A stretch of 64,000 nt of DNA, from the NCBI GenBank assembly GCA_900551325.1, contig URVM01000001.1:310001-374000 (forward strand), written 5' to 3'. The number at the start of each line of letters is the position of its first letter. Positions within the stretch are counted from its first letter, which is position 1. Under the pieces are notes generated by a model. It did no database searches and had not been told where the DNA came from. It was given only the letters and a program-made list of their open reading frames with translations. The position numbers and the translations under genes were made by a program. Shown piece by piece: positions 62,699 to 64,000 of the stretch. The stretch comes from an uncultured Eubacteriales bacterium. GTDB lineage: Bacteria > Bacillota > Clostridia > Lachnospirales > Cellulosilyticaceae.

Positions 62699-62731
62699 AG
62701 TCACTCTATAATCATATAGAGTGACCTTTTT
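62699..62731 (-). terminator. Terminator after the solute-binding protein gene
   Basis: GTCACTCTATA and TATAGAGTGAC form a perfect 11-bp stem with a 4-nt loop and T5 on the minus strand. The outer A/T runs lead straight into the 40-bp palindrome. Confidence 0.85.
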
Positions 62732-62748
62732 ATAGGAACTATTTGAAA

Positions 62749-64000
62749 CTATTGACGTTGAATAGATGTTCCAACTTCTGATACAGTTTCTTCAATAAAT
62801 GTATTCATATCTGCAATATTACCATTAATATATGCTTCAAACTTTTCTTGGATTGTGTTACGAGCAGATTGAGCATTATTAATAGCTGGTGTATAGTAAG
62901 CATACTCTAATGCAATTTGAGCTACTGGATATACTTGTGCATATGGTAAACTTGGATCAGCTAACACATTTTTAACTGTGTCTGTTTCTGCTGCTGATTT
63001 ACGTACTGGAAGGTAACCTGTTTCTGTTGCAAATTTAGCTGTATTTTCTGTACTAGTAGCAAATTTGATGAATTCATATGCTGCATATTGTTCTTTTAAT
63101 GATACATCGTTTGTAATAAATAATGAACCACCTTGTTGAATAACAGCTTTTTCTTTACCTTCAAAGTAAGCTGGTTCTACAACTGCTAATTCAAATTGAC
63201 CATTTGTTTCAAGGAATGATGCACCTGCAGTTGAACCTTGGTACATTAAAATTTGTTGGTTAGAGAATGGTCCTGATAAGTATCCATCTTCACCTGGTGT
63301 ACGGAAGTAACCGTTTTGAACTTGTTCTTTATAGAAATCCATAAATGTTCTAACCCATTCATTATCTACATTGATTGTTCCATCAAGCTCTACGAAGTTC
63401 ATACCATCCATTTTAAGTGTTGAAATGAAACCATTTGATCCACTATCATATCCAAAACCTGGGATACCAAGTTGTTCTTTAGCTGCTTTTGATACTTCAG
63501 CTAATTTTTCCATTGTCATACCTTGAATATCTTCTAATGTATAACCTAATTTTTCAAGTAAAGTTTTATTTACATAGATAACTTCTGTTGATTTTGTAAG
63601 AGGCATACCATAAAGTTTACCATCCCATTGTGATACTTCAGCAACAAAAGGTGCGATAAAGTCATTTTCAAGTTCTGGTAAAATACCTACTTCTGGATGA
63701 GTTGCGAAAGCACCCATATCGTAAATATCACCTTTTTCAATTAAACCTGTTGCAAGGTCTGGGTATACGTTAATAATTGCTGGTAAAGTATTTGATTGCT
63801 CAGCAGCAATTACTTTTTTGTTCATATCTACAATTTTACCTTGAGATACAGCATTTACTGTAATATTCATAGTATTTGTTGCATTAAACTCATCAATAAT
63901 TGCTTGAAGAGCTTCTTGTTGTTTACCTGACATATAGTGCCACATTTCAATTGTAGTAGGCTCTGTCATGTCTGGTAATTCTACAACTACTGGCTCTGTA
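62749..64000 (-). CDS. ABC transporter extracellular sugar-binding protein (partial, N-terminus outside window)
   Basis: At least 416 residues of a family 1 (UgpB/MalE-like) solute-binding protein. IEMWHYMSGKQQEALQAIID is the typical start of the mature domain; YGMPLTKSTEVIYVNKTLLE, QGGSLFITND and EQYAAYEFIKFATS are family hallmarks. The frame stays open to the right edge and continues upstream of the ATG at 63969 (reading TEPVVVELPDM), so that ATG is internal. The signal peptide and lipobox are missing here. It is probably followed by permease genes elsewhere, as none lie downstream. The substrate (sugar or glycerol-3-phosphate) is not decidable. Confidence 0.9.
   Translation of the reverse strand, partial: TEPVVVELPDMTEPTTIEMWHYMSGKQQEALQAIIDEFNATNTMNITVNAVSQGKIVDMNKKVIAAEQSNTLPAIINVYPDLATGLIEKGDIYDMGAFATHPEVGILPELENDFIAPFVAEVSQWDGKLYGMPLTKSTEVIYVNKTLLEKLGYTLEDIQGMTMEKLAEVSKAAKEQLGIPGFGYDSGSNGFISTLKMDGMNFVELDGTINVDNEWVRTFMDFYKEQVQNGYFRTPGEDGYLSGPFSNQQILMYQGSTAGASFLETNGQFELAVVEPAYFEGKEKAVIQQGGSLFITNDVSLKEQYAAYEFIKFATSTENTAKFATETGYLPVRKSAAETDTVKNVLADPSLPYAQVYPVAQIALEYAYYTPAINNAQSARNTIQEKFEAYINGNIADMNTFIEETVSEVGTSIQRQ

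Noticed and set aside
185..64000. CRISPR arrays, insertion sequences or prophage
   Set aside because: No regularly spaced repeats of 24-40 bp with unique spacers, no transposase, integrase or phage structural genes were seen on either strand.

Overview
The window is AT-rich, gene-dense DNA from an anaerobic, low-GC Gram-positive bacterium of class Clostridia. Its gene families (asrABC, CobA-HemD fusion, EFR1-type flavodoxin-ferredoxin, GH20, many ABC exporters) and strong AGGAGG ribosome binding sites fit Lachnospirales or close relatives; I cannot fix a genus. Most genes are on the minus strand. No phage, transposase, CRISPR array, rRNA or tRNA was found.

Layout. (1) 1-2.1 kb: the 5' end of smpB, a ~475-nt stretch on the minus strand that looks like a large structured RNA ending in an intrinsic terminator, and a lone AAA/ABC-type ATPase. 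(2) 2.2-10.1 kb: recQ, two chemoreceptors with near-identical promoters, and a MATE exporter. (3) 10.2-24.8 kb: tetrapyrrole and sulfite block. sirC-cbiK and hemA-hemC-cobA/hemD-hemB-hemL together cover glutamyl-tRNA to a metal-loaded sirohydrochlorin. Just upstream on the same strand lies asrABC, whose AsrC subunit needs siroheme. Between the two tetrapyrrole groups sit an HD-GYP protein, a DUF402 protein and a nitric-oxide-response module (Rrf2/NsrR-like regulator, DUF454 protein, single-domain globin). (4) 25-32.9 kb: cell-wall amidase, LysR, AraC divergent from a GH20 hexosaminidase, mutY, dedA. (5) 33-37 kb: a vitamin B6 salvage locus (ECF S-component and pyridoxal kinase, divergent from a PdxR/MocR regulator). 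(6) 37-45.5 kb: EFR1 protein, a 59-aa membrane peptide, a MacAB-like exporter and a lipoprotein fumarate-reductase-like enzyme carrying an FMN-attachment motif. (7) 45.7-54.3 kb: two-component system, ClC transporter, MarR with a heterodimeric ABC exporter. (8) 54.4-61.5 kb: a tryptophan ABC transporter behind a T-box leader whose specifier reads UGG, a membrane-anchored hydrolase, and a P-type ATPase behind a NiCo (czcD) riboswitch. (9) 61.5-64 kb: NrnA and a truncated sugar-binding lipoprotein.

The least explained items are the structured RNA beside smpB and a family of long imperfect intergenic palindromes (21.6, 33.2 and a remnant at 36.8 kb). The two full palindromes share an apical motif, TGTCTGAG..CGAGTTT..GCGTT. 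The T-box and NiCo riboswitch allow substrate assignments (tryptophan; Ni2+/Co2+) that protein sequence alone would not.
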